From NCBI GenBank assembly GCA_014871385.1, contig CM026426.1, positions 32,574,636 through 32,638,635 of the forward strand: 64,000 nucleotides of DNA. Reading direction: 5' to 3'. This DNA is from Ceratodon purpureus. Lineage: Eukaryota > Streptophyta > Bryopsida > Pseudoditrichales > Ditrichaceae. The notes beneath the pieces are model-generated. The model did no database searches, was not told the DNA's origin, and was given only the letters and a program-made list of their open reading frames with translations. Shown here piece by piece: positions 11,583 to 21,500 of this stretch (positions are counted from its first letter, which is position 1; each line of letters starts with the position of its first letter). A program made the position numbers and the translations under genes.

Positions 11583-11852
11583 GGTAAGCTGCTGGTTTTC
11601 AGCTCTCTCCTCCGAGCCTCCTCGCATGGTTTTTTTTAATTAGCTGTTGGAGTGAATCGGCCATGGTGTATTCGGAGTAGACAGTGGTTCAGCCATGGCC
11701 GCCGGAGTCCTTAGTTCTACAGGATTTTTGGAGTGAAAATGTAACTAGTCTAATCCGCAAGAATAATACCCTGTCCGTTTCTCTCCTTTCAGCTGCCATG
11801 CGCGATCCCCCAATCGTAAAACGTGTTTTTTTTTGCACTACCAGCGCCAGGG

Positions 11853-13842
11853 ATGTCGAGCCGTAGGAAGGGAAAGGCCGCGGCTTCTCGGGAGGAGGAT
11901 CGCACTAAGAAGAAGGAGGCCGTCGTGAAGAAGGAGGTCGTCGAGCTTGCTGACAGCAAGGAGGATGCCAACGATGTTGAGACGCCATGGGATGATGCGT
12001 TCGACTTGGAGGGCTTACCCCCTGCACTTCATGCACAGCTCCACCACCTCGCCCCATTTCTGCTGGGTAGGCATGCTGCGGATTACGATGAGGACTTCTT
12101 TGCCCGCACCTTGCAGCTCTCCAACAAGGGGTTGAAGTTCAGTGACCTCAGCAGCGAGAAGCACTGCAGGAAGAAGGACTTCATTGACAGATGGCCAGAG
12201 CGTTCTTCTGGTCGGCACTACGTTGCTGACTGTGAGGATCCGGAGGCCCAGAGGAAGTACTTGGAGATGTACTGGTGGACCTATGGAGGTGACCCCGACA
12301 ATTGGGCATTCGGGACCACCTTCCTTCGGGCTTGCCACCTCTACTTTGAGGAGGGCGTGGATGTCAACTTCGCCCAGAAGGCGGAGGCAATTGTGAAGGG
12401 GCGCGAGAAGCTGCTAGGGCGTAATCCGCAGAAGTTGACACCCCGGGCCTTGAGGGAGCAGATTGAGGCCATCATCGACTTCCTCGCAGGCCACGTCCCC
12501 GGTGCTGTCAGCAAGGGCAAGGGAGGAGGGGCGGCTGCGAGCGGAGGAGCCAAGGCAGTCGGAGCCACCTCCAAGGCCATCACGGCCGCGGAGGCGAAGA
12601 AGGCAAGGGGTCCTAGATCCGTGCCCGCCCCTGTCAAGGCCGTGGTGGAGAAGAAGGCCGTGGCTGAGAAGAGGGCCGTGACGACCCCTGCTGCCGCTGC
12701 CATCCAGGTGCAGCCCTTGGTGGCAACGGATCCGAAGCAGGTCCTGGAGCAGCAACGCCTCAAGAAGCAGTCCTTGGAGGCGGCACTTCTGAAGGTGGAG
12801 GCCAGCCAGCACCGCGTGAAGGTCGACCTTGCAACCCAGCGGGACTACATCAAGGCCAAGGAGGCCGAGGAGTCCAAGCTCTACGACGACATCTTCTCCG
12901 CCCGCGAGGCCGCCAAGAAGGCCGCGGCTGATGGCAACGATCAAGAGAAGAGGCGCTTTGATCAGGCGGCCCGCTTAGGCCAAGACAAGCTGGGGCTTGC
13001 AAGCAAGGCACTCCTTGAGGCCCAGGCCCGCATTGACAGGGTCTACAAGAAGTTGGAGGAGATGGAAGCCGATGAGCAGAGACGGCATGCTGAGGTCTCC
13101 GCGCTGACAGCGGAGATCTCGGCCTTGGAGTTGGCATCAGCTTTCTTGCGGCCGCAGAAGGTGTTGGCTCGTTACCCCCGGGAGTTCCAGGTGTTGCCAA
13201 TAGCCCTCAACGACCCATGCCCCTTCTGCGAGCGTTACTTCGTTGACACCTGCTGCGTGCCTTTGTTCTGCGGCTGCTTGGCACATCCTCATTGTATGTT
13301 TGAGGCAGTCTTCTCTCAAGACGCCCGATGCCGTCGATGCGAGCGGGGGATGACTGGAGGGTGGCTTGGGCAGTGGGGCTTCGACCTTGACTCCAAGGCC
13401 GCGGAGGAACTACGCCTCACGGAGGAGATCCTTCTGGCCGAGCCCGCTTCACCACGTGCTGGCAGCAAGAGGCCCGCTGCCCCCTCAGTGGCCGCGCTTC
13501 CGTGGAAGAAGGCCAAGGGCGACCAAGGTTTGTGGCCCCTCATCCCATCTACCCATTTCTTGTTGCCTGCCTTGTTGTTACATTTACATTTTCTTGTTTT
13601 CTAACTCTTGTTTGTTGCCAGCAACTGCAGAGGATGCTCTCCCCGACTCAGACTCCCTGGCGTTCGATCCCACGCAACGCTCTCCTCAAGAGACCCAGGC
13701 AGCCCTATCTGGAGATGGGAACAAGGACTCATCCGCCACCACGCAAGGACCACCTGAAGCAGAGAAGAACGAGGACGACACCAACATGGAGGGACTGTCG
13801 AGCCTTGTTGAGGCAATTGCCACAAACGCAAACGTGGAGTAG
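11853..13842 (+). CDS. Coiled-coil protein with C-terminal RING-CH-like zinc finger
   Basis: Two coding exons, 11853-13527 and 13622-13842, joined by a 94-nt GT..AG intron, give 631 residues with no stops. Layout: a Lys/Glu-rich start; a conserved domain (about residues 45-190, containing TPWDDAFDL, RWPERSSGRHYVADCED and LTPRALREQIEAIIDFLAGH); an Ala/Lys/Pro-rich linker; a coiled coil (about 300-430); and a zinc finger at 456-496 with spacing CPFC, CGCLAHPHC, CRRC. That is C-x2-C, C-x-C-x2-H-x2-C, C-x2-C, the C4HC3 order of RING-CH/RING-variant fingers. Such fingers usually bind E2 enzymes, so E3 ubiquitin-ligase activity is possible but unproven. It lies inside the 11-kb element, downstream of the transposase-like gene. 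A decayed paralogue is at 48.6-49.6 kb on the minus strand, so the gene also exists outside this element. Confidence 0.75.
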
Positions 13843-14950
13843 ATTCCCACCTTGGATAGTTTTGTAGGCCGGGTTAGGGGTTTGCTGGCAGCGACTTCTG
13901 GTCCGGACTTTTATGGGCCACCTTTCTTAAACTTTTCCGAACTTGAAAACAATTTGCCTCTGGACTGCCATGTCTCTTTGAAAGATATGGCATTCTTGTA
14001 ACCCTTCCTTTTTATTCGCAACTGTATTTCTTCTTTATTGTGGACTGCCGACAGCAAGGGCTGCTCTTTAGCCACCATTTTATCTTTCGAGCTGTTGTTC
14101 TCTTCAAGCCCGCGCTGTCTGAGAGCATTGTGCCCTCATCGAAGTTCTTTCCTTTGTATTTCCCTTCTTCTATGCAATCAGGTTGCATTTTTTATTTCAC
14201 CGCTGGTATTTTTTTTTTTTCTTATTTCATTATTCGCCACCATGGTCCCTTTCAATTTTGGCCATTGTTGTTATTTACCATCTGCGACCTACTTCATCTC
14301 TTATGTACAACTGTTTTTTATTTTTATCTTGTTCTATTAGAATCAAGCGTGGTTCTTTTTTTATTTGCAATCTTCCTTTTTTCCTCTTTGTTGGCACCAA
14401 GGGCTGCATTATGCCCGCCATTGCCAGTTCAGAGCACCAGGTTCACGAAGGAGCCAGCCTCTTCGGAGGAAGTAAGAAACTTTACATTCCTTCCTAATTA
14501 CTTCATATCTGTCAAGTGCCAAACTCCATTTTCTGCCTCTGAAGGGTCATGTGCTCTATTGTATGCAATTTTTTTTCTTTTCTTATTTTGCGCTGGCAGC
14601 AGGCTCCACCGTCAATGGCGCCACCACAAGTTTGAAGCAATTTTGCGATTCAGACCCAGGCCCTCTGAAACCCCGGCCATTCTTCAGACTTCTTGTATTT
14701 TATTCTTTTTTTCATTTTGCACCCTAGGATTCACCACTGGTAATTGTAACTGTTTTTCTTCTCTATTTCCGCTGGCAGCACGAAGATCAAGGGTACTTCA
14801 AATTTGCCTCCATATAACACATTAATAGAGGATGTCCCACAGAAAGTCCTGAATGGTAAGCAGAACCACTACCTGAACTCGCTAACGACTTCGCGAAGAA
14901 CCTAATGACTTCCCACATACTGTGACTACCCATCCCCGAAATCACTTTTC
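13843..14950 (+). other. 3' region of the RING-CH gene with T-rich introns and small exon-like blocks
   Basis: Alternating T-rich stretches and short GC-richer blocks. Blocks at about 14398-14472, 14602-14700 and 14780-14853 are bounded by plausible acceptors (GCGCTGGCAG, CCGCTGGCAG) and donors (GAAGTAAG, ATGGTAAG). They may be alternative 3' exons of the upstream gene or a small further gene. Frames across them are not consistent enough to call a protein. The gene on the opposite strand ends at 14951. Confidence 0.35.
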
Positions 14951-16289
14951 CTACAGCTCCACAATCTTCATCCTTTTGGGAACCGTGACATCCGCAGCTG
15001 TAAGGTGTCTCTCATGGCGCTGGTTGATCTGCATCCAACAAATCCTGTCATATTCGTTTGCTGGCAGCAAGGAGCTCTGAACAGCCAATTCCCAACACAT
15101 CAAAACGACTACATGAATTCGGCTAGACTCGTACCTTTTTCTCACGAACACCGTTGGCCTCTATCAAGACCAGGTTGTACTGCCCAGGTACGTCATCTCC
15201 AAGTGCCATTGCAATTTCGTGCCGCAGGTGGGATAGTGGCCAACCCTTGCCAACTTCGAATGTTGGCAGCAAGTTCCCCCTAAACATACAAGACACTTCC
15301 ACCATCACCTCCTCTGGTAGGTGATCCAACGCTTCCCACTGACTGTTGGCAGCCCCCCTATACCTTGTATACATGAACCTGGTGTATAATGTTTGTCTTC
15401 CCACGTGATAGCGGAAAACAATGCTGGTCCTGTTGGCAACGCACTTGATGACATCTTGGCCAATGTGGAACTTCTCGTTCCACCCTGGGTTCATTAGACT
15501 GCTCAGCAGAGCCTCGGATGGACTACTCAAAACAAACAATGTAGGTGTCCGCCTAATGCTGTCAGCAGCTACCGCAAACAAATCAACCATAACATGGATT
15601 GGCATAAACCATTGCTGGTGGACGAAGCTGCTACCAGTTGTTGCTTTCATAGCATTTGCAAAATCGAGAGTGAGCTTTGTTCTAAACGCCTCAGATGTGT
15701 GCATGTCTGGCAAAGGCCACTCCACATCGTTGAACCCTGGAAGCGGGAGTGCTTCAACCTTCCCGTACAGCGTGTCACCTGTTGGAGGCAAATACAGACC
15801 ACCAAGGAAGAATGTACCTATGTCCAGCAACTCCGCGTGGCTCTGTCGATTCCGTGTTGCCTCCCCAATCTCAACATGGAGCACAAGAATGGGACCAAGG
15901 ATAGATGCAGGATGTACCCAATCCTCCGAAACCGACGCGTACAGGTAGTTTGCCATTCCCAATTTGGTTGCTGCCTCCGCAGGATCCAAGCGCAGATGCC
16001 TTGGTTGATATGCATGTTGCACAAGCACCTTATCGAGGTCGCATGATCCATGCTCCGTGGAGATCCAAGAGAAATCTTTGATCTGCGCTTTGAAGGCCCC
16101 CCGAAAATTTTCTCCACCATGTCGCCTTGCCTCTCTACCCCAAGGCCCATCCGACGCTGGTTGCAGCATAACCCATGAATCACGATCCACCTTCATGGGG
16201 ATCCAGTTGCCCTCCAAGTCTTGAGTATTATGCAGAATGACACTCTGTACGAGGGAGTTTGGCCGTGAAGCCATACCACTAGAATGCAT
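14951..16289 (-). CDS. Element-encoded protein with possible ubiquitin-like C-terminus
   Basis: Read on the minus strand, exon 16289-15135 is joined to exon 15076-14951 by a 58-nt intron (donor AAAAAG/GTACGA, acceptor GGCTGTTCAG/AGC), giving about 426 residues. The real start may lie further upstream: the frame stays open to about 16310 and plausible small exons occur near 16321-16360, but I cannot resolve them. The bulk of the protein matches no family I know. It contains LGPILVLHVEIGEATRNRQ and GGLYLPPTGDTLYGKV. The end, FRGNLLPTFEVGKGWPLSHL followed by RHEIAMALGDDVPGQYNLVL, has the beta-beta-alpha-beta rhythm of ubiquitin-like or PB1-type folds; this is inference only. It is divergent to the other two genes and ends about 1.1 kb from the RING-CH gene. 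Confidence 0.5.
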
Positions 16290-16948
16290 GAAATTTTCGA
16301 CTGTGAACTTAAAAACTTACAAATGGTGTCGTCGCTGTCATCAACCGCCAGAACTACACGCTGTCAACACACCCTCCGCCATCACGAACGGCTGAAACCT
16401 GCGTCCACGGCCTCGCAACCAAGGTACGACCTACCCTAAAACCTCATCCCGAAACCCCAATTCCCAACTCAGGTACTCTCTCCAACCTATGTGGATGGCA
16501 GACCGCTGGCAGCGTTGGAAGACCACTACAGCTAAACCCTAAATCTCTACTGCACAATGCGTGACCACCCACAACCGAAATCGAACAACTTCGCCCAGCC
16601 TTTGGAGGCCTCCACCGCTCCATCCTGCTTGACAACGCAACGACGACAACTCTCTCAGGGGAACGCATGAGGTTCGGAATGACCGTTGGCAGCATTTCGA
16701 CATCAACACCTTGTGCACGTTGCATCTCAAAGGGGGATCGGCAATTCGATTTCGGTAGGTGGCCTGTGGAGTCAGTTTCGCAGGCGTTCATAAAGCCCAC
16801 CACCGCTGACACCCTTCTGCAATGCTCGAATTCCGTGCGCGAAGAGGCTCCGTTCTCGACCTGCGGGACTACACGCGCGGGGGAGGGAAGCCTTCCTGCG
16901 CGACTATTGGCCGGACCCCCCCATTCGCGATTTGGCTCGCTTTTGGCG
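16290..16948 (-). other. Right arm of the 11-kb element; leader of the minus-strand gene
   Basis: GC-rich sequence between the divergent gene and the right end. TGGCAGC occurs at 16507 and 16687. A possible acceptor (GTGTTGACAG) with a 40-nt block at 16321-16360 could be an upstream exon of the minus-strand gene, but the adjoining 20-nt gap is too short for a normal intron. No other coding sequence is supported. Confidence 0.4.
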
Positions 16949-16977
16949 ACCTGCTGGCACAGTTGGTGCCAGCAGGT
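16949..16977. repeat. Perfect subterminal palindrome, right end
   Basis: ACCTGCTGGCAC and GTGCCAGCAGGT are 12-bp perfect inverted arms around a 5-base loop. The arms contain TGCTGGCA, a form of the dispersed motif, in inverted pair, like the hairpin at the left end. Confidence 0.85.
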
Positions 16978-17020
16978 AAAGTGCACGGGCATGCCCAAAA
17001 CTTTGGCACGGAAAGCATGG

Positions 17021-17058
17021 AAAAGGCTCATTGGAGACCCCAAACTGCTCCTAATGAC
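17021..17058 (-). repeat. Right terminal inverted repeat of the 11-kb element
   Basis: On the minus strand it begins GTCATTAGGAGC and contains GGGGTCTCCAA. It matches the left end at 29 of 38 bases. Immediately beyond it the Copia gag frame resumes. Confidence 0.75.
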
Positions 17059-17650
17059 CTTATACGATGTACAAAGTCCATCTAGACGTCCTCCTTTAAA
17101 AGAGAAGGTTTACTCTCTCAGAATGCAGGAAGGAAAGAGTCTTGACTCTCACCTACGGGATATAAACTCAATAAGAACACAGTTAGCTAGCCTAGGAGTA
17201 CAAGTAGATGATGAGGACCTAGTGGACAAGGTCCTCTCTTGCCTCCTCAAGAGCTGGTCGACATTAAAGACAGTTCATTACGGAAAAGAACATACTCCGT
17301 CTTTCTCCGAGCTCTAAGGCTCTCTTCTGCACAAAGAAAGCTCCTGCAATCTTGACACACAGCAGGATTTAGAAGATGTGCTTTATGTCAACGGAGAACA
17401 ATTGGACATGAACTACTCAAACAGGGCACCAAGTCGACCTTACTATACTGGTCGAGCAAGACGCAGCTCACCCAGCTTCCAAGGAGGAAGATTAAGTAGA
17501 GGATGTGGCCATGCACCTCTCAGTCCTCGAACTTGCAAGAAATGTGGCAAGGGAGGTCACACTGATCTCGAATGCAACGTCACCAAGATCAAGAAGCGGA
17601 TACATGACCTGCAGGTCAAACTCTCACACTCAAGACCACAGAAAGCTCAT
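17059..17650 (+). pseudogene. gag: Copia gag, C-terminal part with zinc knuckle (right of insertion)
   Basis: Resumes with YDVQSPSRR and KEKVYSLRMQEGKSLDSHLR, typical of the Copia gag core, followed by VDKVLSCLLKSWSTLKT. The frame stops at 17315. The CCHC knuckle CKKCGKGGHTDLEC (C-x2-C-x4-H-x4-C) lies at about 17535-17575 in a different frame, so at least one frameshift separates them. Confidence 0.8.
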
Positions 17651-17652
17651 AT

Positions 17653-19155
17653 TTGGCGCTAGATAACTCACCTGAAGAAGAAGAGTACAACGAGGACGAG
17701 AACTGGGAGGCCACAATCAACGCATGCATGAGCGCTTTCACCGTGGACAAAGAACCCTGGTTTCTAGACTTAGGTGAGAGTTCACATGTCACTGGTAAAC
17801 CCAGCTTGATCACCGAGAAATCCAAGTCTCACGTCCCTGGCATACGCACAGCAACAGGTCAGATTTTGCCAGTTGCTTACAAAGGACATGTATCTTTTTC
17901 CACCCCTGAAGTAAAAACCCTCTCAGATATTCTCTATGTGCCAGGAGTCAAGACCAATTTATTGTTTGTACAGCGACTTACAAACCTAGGTCACAACATC
18001 TACTTCAATTCTTACACTTGCTTCATATTTGACGTTTTGCACCCAGATATGGTTTTTTTACAGGCTACAAGAGATCCAAAAATGAAATTGTACAAAATTT
18101 AAGCTCAAGCAATAGTTTCGGGAAATCTCACCTTATCGACCCTTCACCAAGCTCCAGTTCCTGTCAAAACTACAGACCTGTGGCATAAGAGACTAGCCCA
18201 CATTAACCGACAGAGTCTTTACCACATGAGCAATCGAAATTTACCACATTCGAAAATTCCCTTCTTGAAACGCACCTGCTTCGACTGCATAATGGGCAAA
18301 CTGCATCATGAGAGCTTCCCGAAGTTGCGCACAACATTCTCCTCAACTCCTCTCGAATTGATCCACAGTGATTTATCTGGTCCTCTCACAACACCTACAA
18401 GAACAAACTGTAAGTATATACTTACCTTCATCGATGATTACTCACGAAAAGCTTGGCTCTATTTTTTGGTGCATAAATCACAGGCCCTCTCCTACTTTCA
18501 ACAGTTCAAACAGCTCGTAGAGACCCCAACTCTCAAAATTCAAGCCCTGCGAACTGACAGAGGGGGAGAATATCTCTCACATGAATTCACTAAGTTTTGT
18601 AACTCACACGGAATTCATAGACAACTAACAACAGGCTACTCACCCCAACAAAACGGATGTGCCAAGCGCAAGAATTGCCAGCTGCTTGAGGGGATCCGCA
18701 GCGTCGCTTCAGGTACACAAATACCACGTTTTCTCTGGGATGAAGTAGCAAAGGAAGTGAACTATGTTCAAAACCGGTTGCCTTGCAGAGCTCTCGAGCG
18801 CATGACCCCAGAGGAGGCCTTCACCGGCATTAAGCAGAACCTCGCCCACCTCAAGGTGATCGGGTGTATAGCCTACTGCCACATACCTCCACATAAGCGG
18901 AACAAGCTCGACGCCAAGGCACTCCCCACTCTCCTCCTAGGATATGATGAGGCTTCCAAAGCCTATTGTTGCTGGGGCCCTCCCAGCCTGCTTGACTTCT
19001 CCCTACCATTATTGTCAGACTCTCCTAATCCCCAGCCCATACAGCCCAATAAGCTACCATCACCCTCACCCTTCCCCACTCCGCTTCCTCTCATACCTGA
19101 TGATAATGAGCTCCCTAATACCGACCAAGATCCAGAACCACCTTTAAAACCCTAG
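17653..19155 (+). pseudogene. pol: Copia protease and integrase region
   Basis: The protease site reads FLDLGESSHVTG where the family has D-S-G-A-S; the Asp is kept but its neighbours are changed. A frame break near 18100 precedes the pre-integrase HHCC part (LWHKRLAHIN ... CFDCIMGK) and the integrase core with HSDLSGPL, FIDDYSRKAW and LRTDRGGEY. In the segment PQQNGCAKRKN the catalytic Glu of the usual A-E-R-K-N motif is Lys, which would abolish the D-D-35-E active site. The C-terminal GKIxxxLLGYD-type block is present as LPTLLLGYDEASKAY. Confidence 0.85.
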
Positions 19156-19349
19156 GAGTCAGTTCAGAAATCACCTCCTGCACCTCGACGCAGTACCCGA
19201 ATCCGCTCTCACAATATTCGCCTTGAGTACTATTTTGTCTATTTAGCTACCGATTCTCCCGATTGCACCCCTATGCCATGCCATTCAAAACTAGAGACTC
19301 AAGACCTAGCTCCACAAGAAAATATCCCTTTCAGCCAAGCACAACTCAA

Positions 19350-20885
19350 CCCAGGGTGGAAATAGGCCATGGACAAAGAAATGACCAGCATCTTTCAAAA
19401 CCACACCTGGATACTGGAAGATCTCCCCTCTGGTGTTCGCCCTATCACCTGCAAGTGGATTTACAAGACAAAACCAGGGCTATCAAGACAAGCCCCTACC
19501 AAGAAAGCTTGCTTGGTCGCACGAGGTTTTGAACAACAAGCAGGACTCGATTTTGATGAAGCTTTTGCACGTGTAATTAAGAGGGCCACGATCACAATAA
19601 TAGTCGCTCTCGCCTCCACTCGCCGCTAGCTGATACATCACATCGACGTATGTACAGCTTTCTTACATGGTATTTTTAAGGAAATTGTCTTCATGCGACA
19701 ACCTCCTGGGTATGGCCAATCTAGACAAGAAAAGAAAGTTTGCCGCCTGCTCCGTTCTCTATACGGCTTGTGCTAGTCACCCCGTGCCTGGTATGAATGC
19801 ATAGATGCGTCTCTCCGAGAGCTCGGCATGCTCCGCAGTAGTTATGATCCAACCCTATATTACCTATACAAGGGAAACAAAATCCTACTCGTCCTATTAT
19901 ATGTCGATGATCTTTTTATTACCGGGAGCTGCCTACACCTCATATCCTGGCTTCAAGGATTCCTCAAAAACACCTACGATATGACAAATTTGAGGTTGAT
20001 ACAAATTTACTTGGGCATTAATTTCGCATATTTTCCATAGGGCATCCTCTTGCACCAACAAGCCTATGCCACATCAATCCTCCGAGAGTTTGCCCCAGCC
20101 AACTTACGCCTTGCCAAGACTTTGCTCCCTACAGGTCTCTCTCTTTCCTCCGACACTAAAACTCCAACTGTTGATCCATCCAACTACTCAGGATTAATTG
20201 AAAAATTGATCTTCGTTACAATTACACGCCCGGACATTGCATTTGCCGTGAACAGAGTTGCCTCTCACACGGCTCGTCCCCAACAGGCTCATCTTGATGC
20301 TGCACAACACATCTTAAGATACCTGCAAGGCACAACAGATTTCGGGCTCTTGTACATCAGCGCTCCACAACTGGAAGTCAAGGGCTTCACGGATGCCGAC
20401 TGGGGCACCTGCCCAGACACACGCTGCAACATCGGCGCATACCTGTTCACCATTGCAGGAGCACCAGTCAGCTGGACTTCAAAGCGGCAACTCACCATCT
20501 CCCGATCATCAACAGAATCGGAGTAGAAATCCTTGTCCAATGGCGTACAGGACAGCGTCTGGTTATCAAGGCTTCTCCACGAACTTCGTGTATTGACTTC
20601 CACCAACATCCCTGTGACACAAACAACTACGAAATTCACAACAATCTGCTACTGCTAGAAATTAGTTGCGACAGCCAAAGCGCACTCAAACTCGCGAGGA
20701 ATCCCGTGTTCCACGCCAAAAGCAAGCACATTGAGATTCACCATCATTATGTCCGTGAGCGGTTGCTGGAGGGGGAAATCACTTTGAAATATATTAACAC
20801 GTCGCAGCAACCTGCGGACTTGCTTACAAAATCTCTTGGGCGACTTAAGTTTGAGCTACATAGGAAAACTCTAAACCTCTACAGC
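19350..20885 (+). pseudogene. pol: Copia reverse transcriptase and RNase H region
   Basis: RT motifs in order are TCKWIYKTKPG, KACLVARGFEQQ, LHGIFKEIVFMRQPPGY, VCRLLRSLYGL, and the catalytic LLYVDDLFITG (about 19890-19920). RNase H follows with FTDADWGTCPD and ISRSSTESE, ending with HHYVRERLLEGEITL and TSQQPADLLTKSL near 20840. In-frame TAG codons lie at 19627, 19774, 20038 and 20524, and a frame change occurs near 19365. Those at 19774 and 20038 replace CAG; the one at 19627 replaces TGG. Confidence 0.85.
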
Positions 20886-21500
20886 TTAGGGTACCTTGCT
20901 TTGACATATCTCATGTATGTTGTCGCCTTCTTCAAGATACAGAATGACTTGAATTGTGAACCTTTGTATCCACAAACTCTCTTCTCGCATTCTCTCCAAT
21001 CTCTCACAATCCCTACTACCCTGTCGCGCCTAACAGCTTAGAAGCGCTTCTGTACAGACTGTAAATTCCTAGGTTCCTCCTTTGAAAGCTCCATCGACTC
21101 GTCCATGTTGCTTCTTCTCCGCGCTTCACCAACAAATGCTTCGCTTCTCCACCTTGCGTCCTCTCCAACACCCTGCTCAGCTCCCTCGGCTCGGCTCCAT
21201 CGTTCGACAATCCGGAGTGCACCCTCTGTACACTTGTACATCAACACCACTGTTGCCTACAACAACATCAACAAAATCTCTTTGAAACTTTCACAAGAAA
21301 CCGCTCTCCACGTCGCTCCGGCACCTGCGCCATGCTGATTCTCAGCGACAACATTTACGAGAAACCTACATAATCTTTCTTCTCCCTGAATTAGATTAAG
21401 AGGGGGTGGTGACATAGTTTAACGTTCGGGTATCATTCGTTACTTTCTCATCTGAAGTGTGCAGCGCCTCAGGCTTAAGTACCCCGCTTCACATCTGTAC
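20886..21500 (+). other. Copia 3' end, possible polypurine tract and LTR start
   Basis: After RNase H there is about 500 bp of non-coding sequence, then AAGAGGGGG followed by TGGTGACATAG at about 21396-21416, a plausible polypurine tract and LTR start. The segment after it has TATA-poor, T-rich sequence; no second LTR copy was found to confirm it. Confidence 0.4.

Larger units (their letters stand above)
6005..17058. mobile_element. 11-kb DNA transposon of unassigned family, in Copia gag
   Basis: The ends form an imperfect terminal inverted repeat: 6005-6042 against the reverse complement of 17021-17058, 29 of 38 bases identical, including GTCATTAGG at the tips and GGTCTCCAA inside. Both ends lie in the middle of a Copia gag gene, so the boundaries are supported twice. 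A perfect hairpin sits near each end (6044-6070; 16949-16977). The interior carries a transposase-like gene (plus), a coiled-coil RING-CH gene (plus) and a third gene (minus), all with introns. The 7-mer TGGCAGC/GCTGCCA occurs 22 times inside. A clean target-site duplication is not visible (TTT on the left, CTT on the right). I cannot assign it to hAT, CACTA, MULE, PIF, Tc1 or other superfamilies from motifs. Confidence 0.75.
5690..21410 (+). mobile_element. Degraded Ty1/Copia retrotransposon, split by an 11-kb insertion
   Basis: Coding order is gag, protease, integrase, reverse transcriptase, RNase H, which defines Ty1/Copia. The gag N-terminal half is at about 5716-6004 and resumes at 17059; the intervening 11 kb is a separate DNA element. 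Joining the flanks keeps the usual spacing of the gag W-x-x-L ... Y motif apart from one or two codons. A polypurine run followed by TGG lies at about 21396-21407 and may mark the start of the 3' LTR, but I could not find matching LTR copies, and no 5' LTR or primer-binding site is visible. Many stops, frameshifts and altered catalytic residues show it is inactive. Confidence 0.8.

Noticed and set aside
10838..11627. Long open frames on both strands over the GC-rich leader
   Set aside because: They overlap in several frames and consist of repeated Ala/Arg/Gly/Pro/Ser words from the tandem repeat; composition explains the lack of stops.
13870..14830. A multi-membrane protein in the T-rich region 14040-14825
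   Set aside because: The hydrophobic translation comes from poly-pyrimidine intron-like tracts between small exon-like blocks.
16301..16320. A 20-nt intron in the minus-strand element gene
   Set aside because: It has GTAAGT and CAG borders and would join two open frames, but is far below the workable length for plant splicing.
6005..17058. A CRISPR-like array or prokaryotic island suggested by dispersed repeats
   Set aside because: Genes have spliceosomal introns and the repeats are short, irregular and in both orientations.
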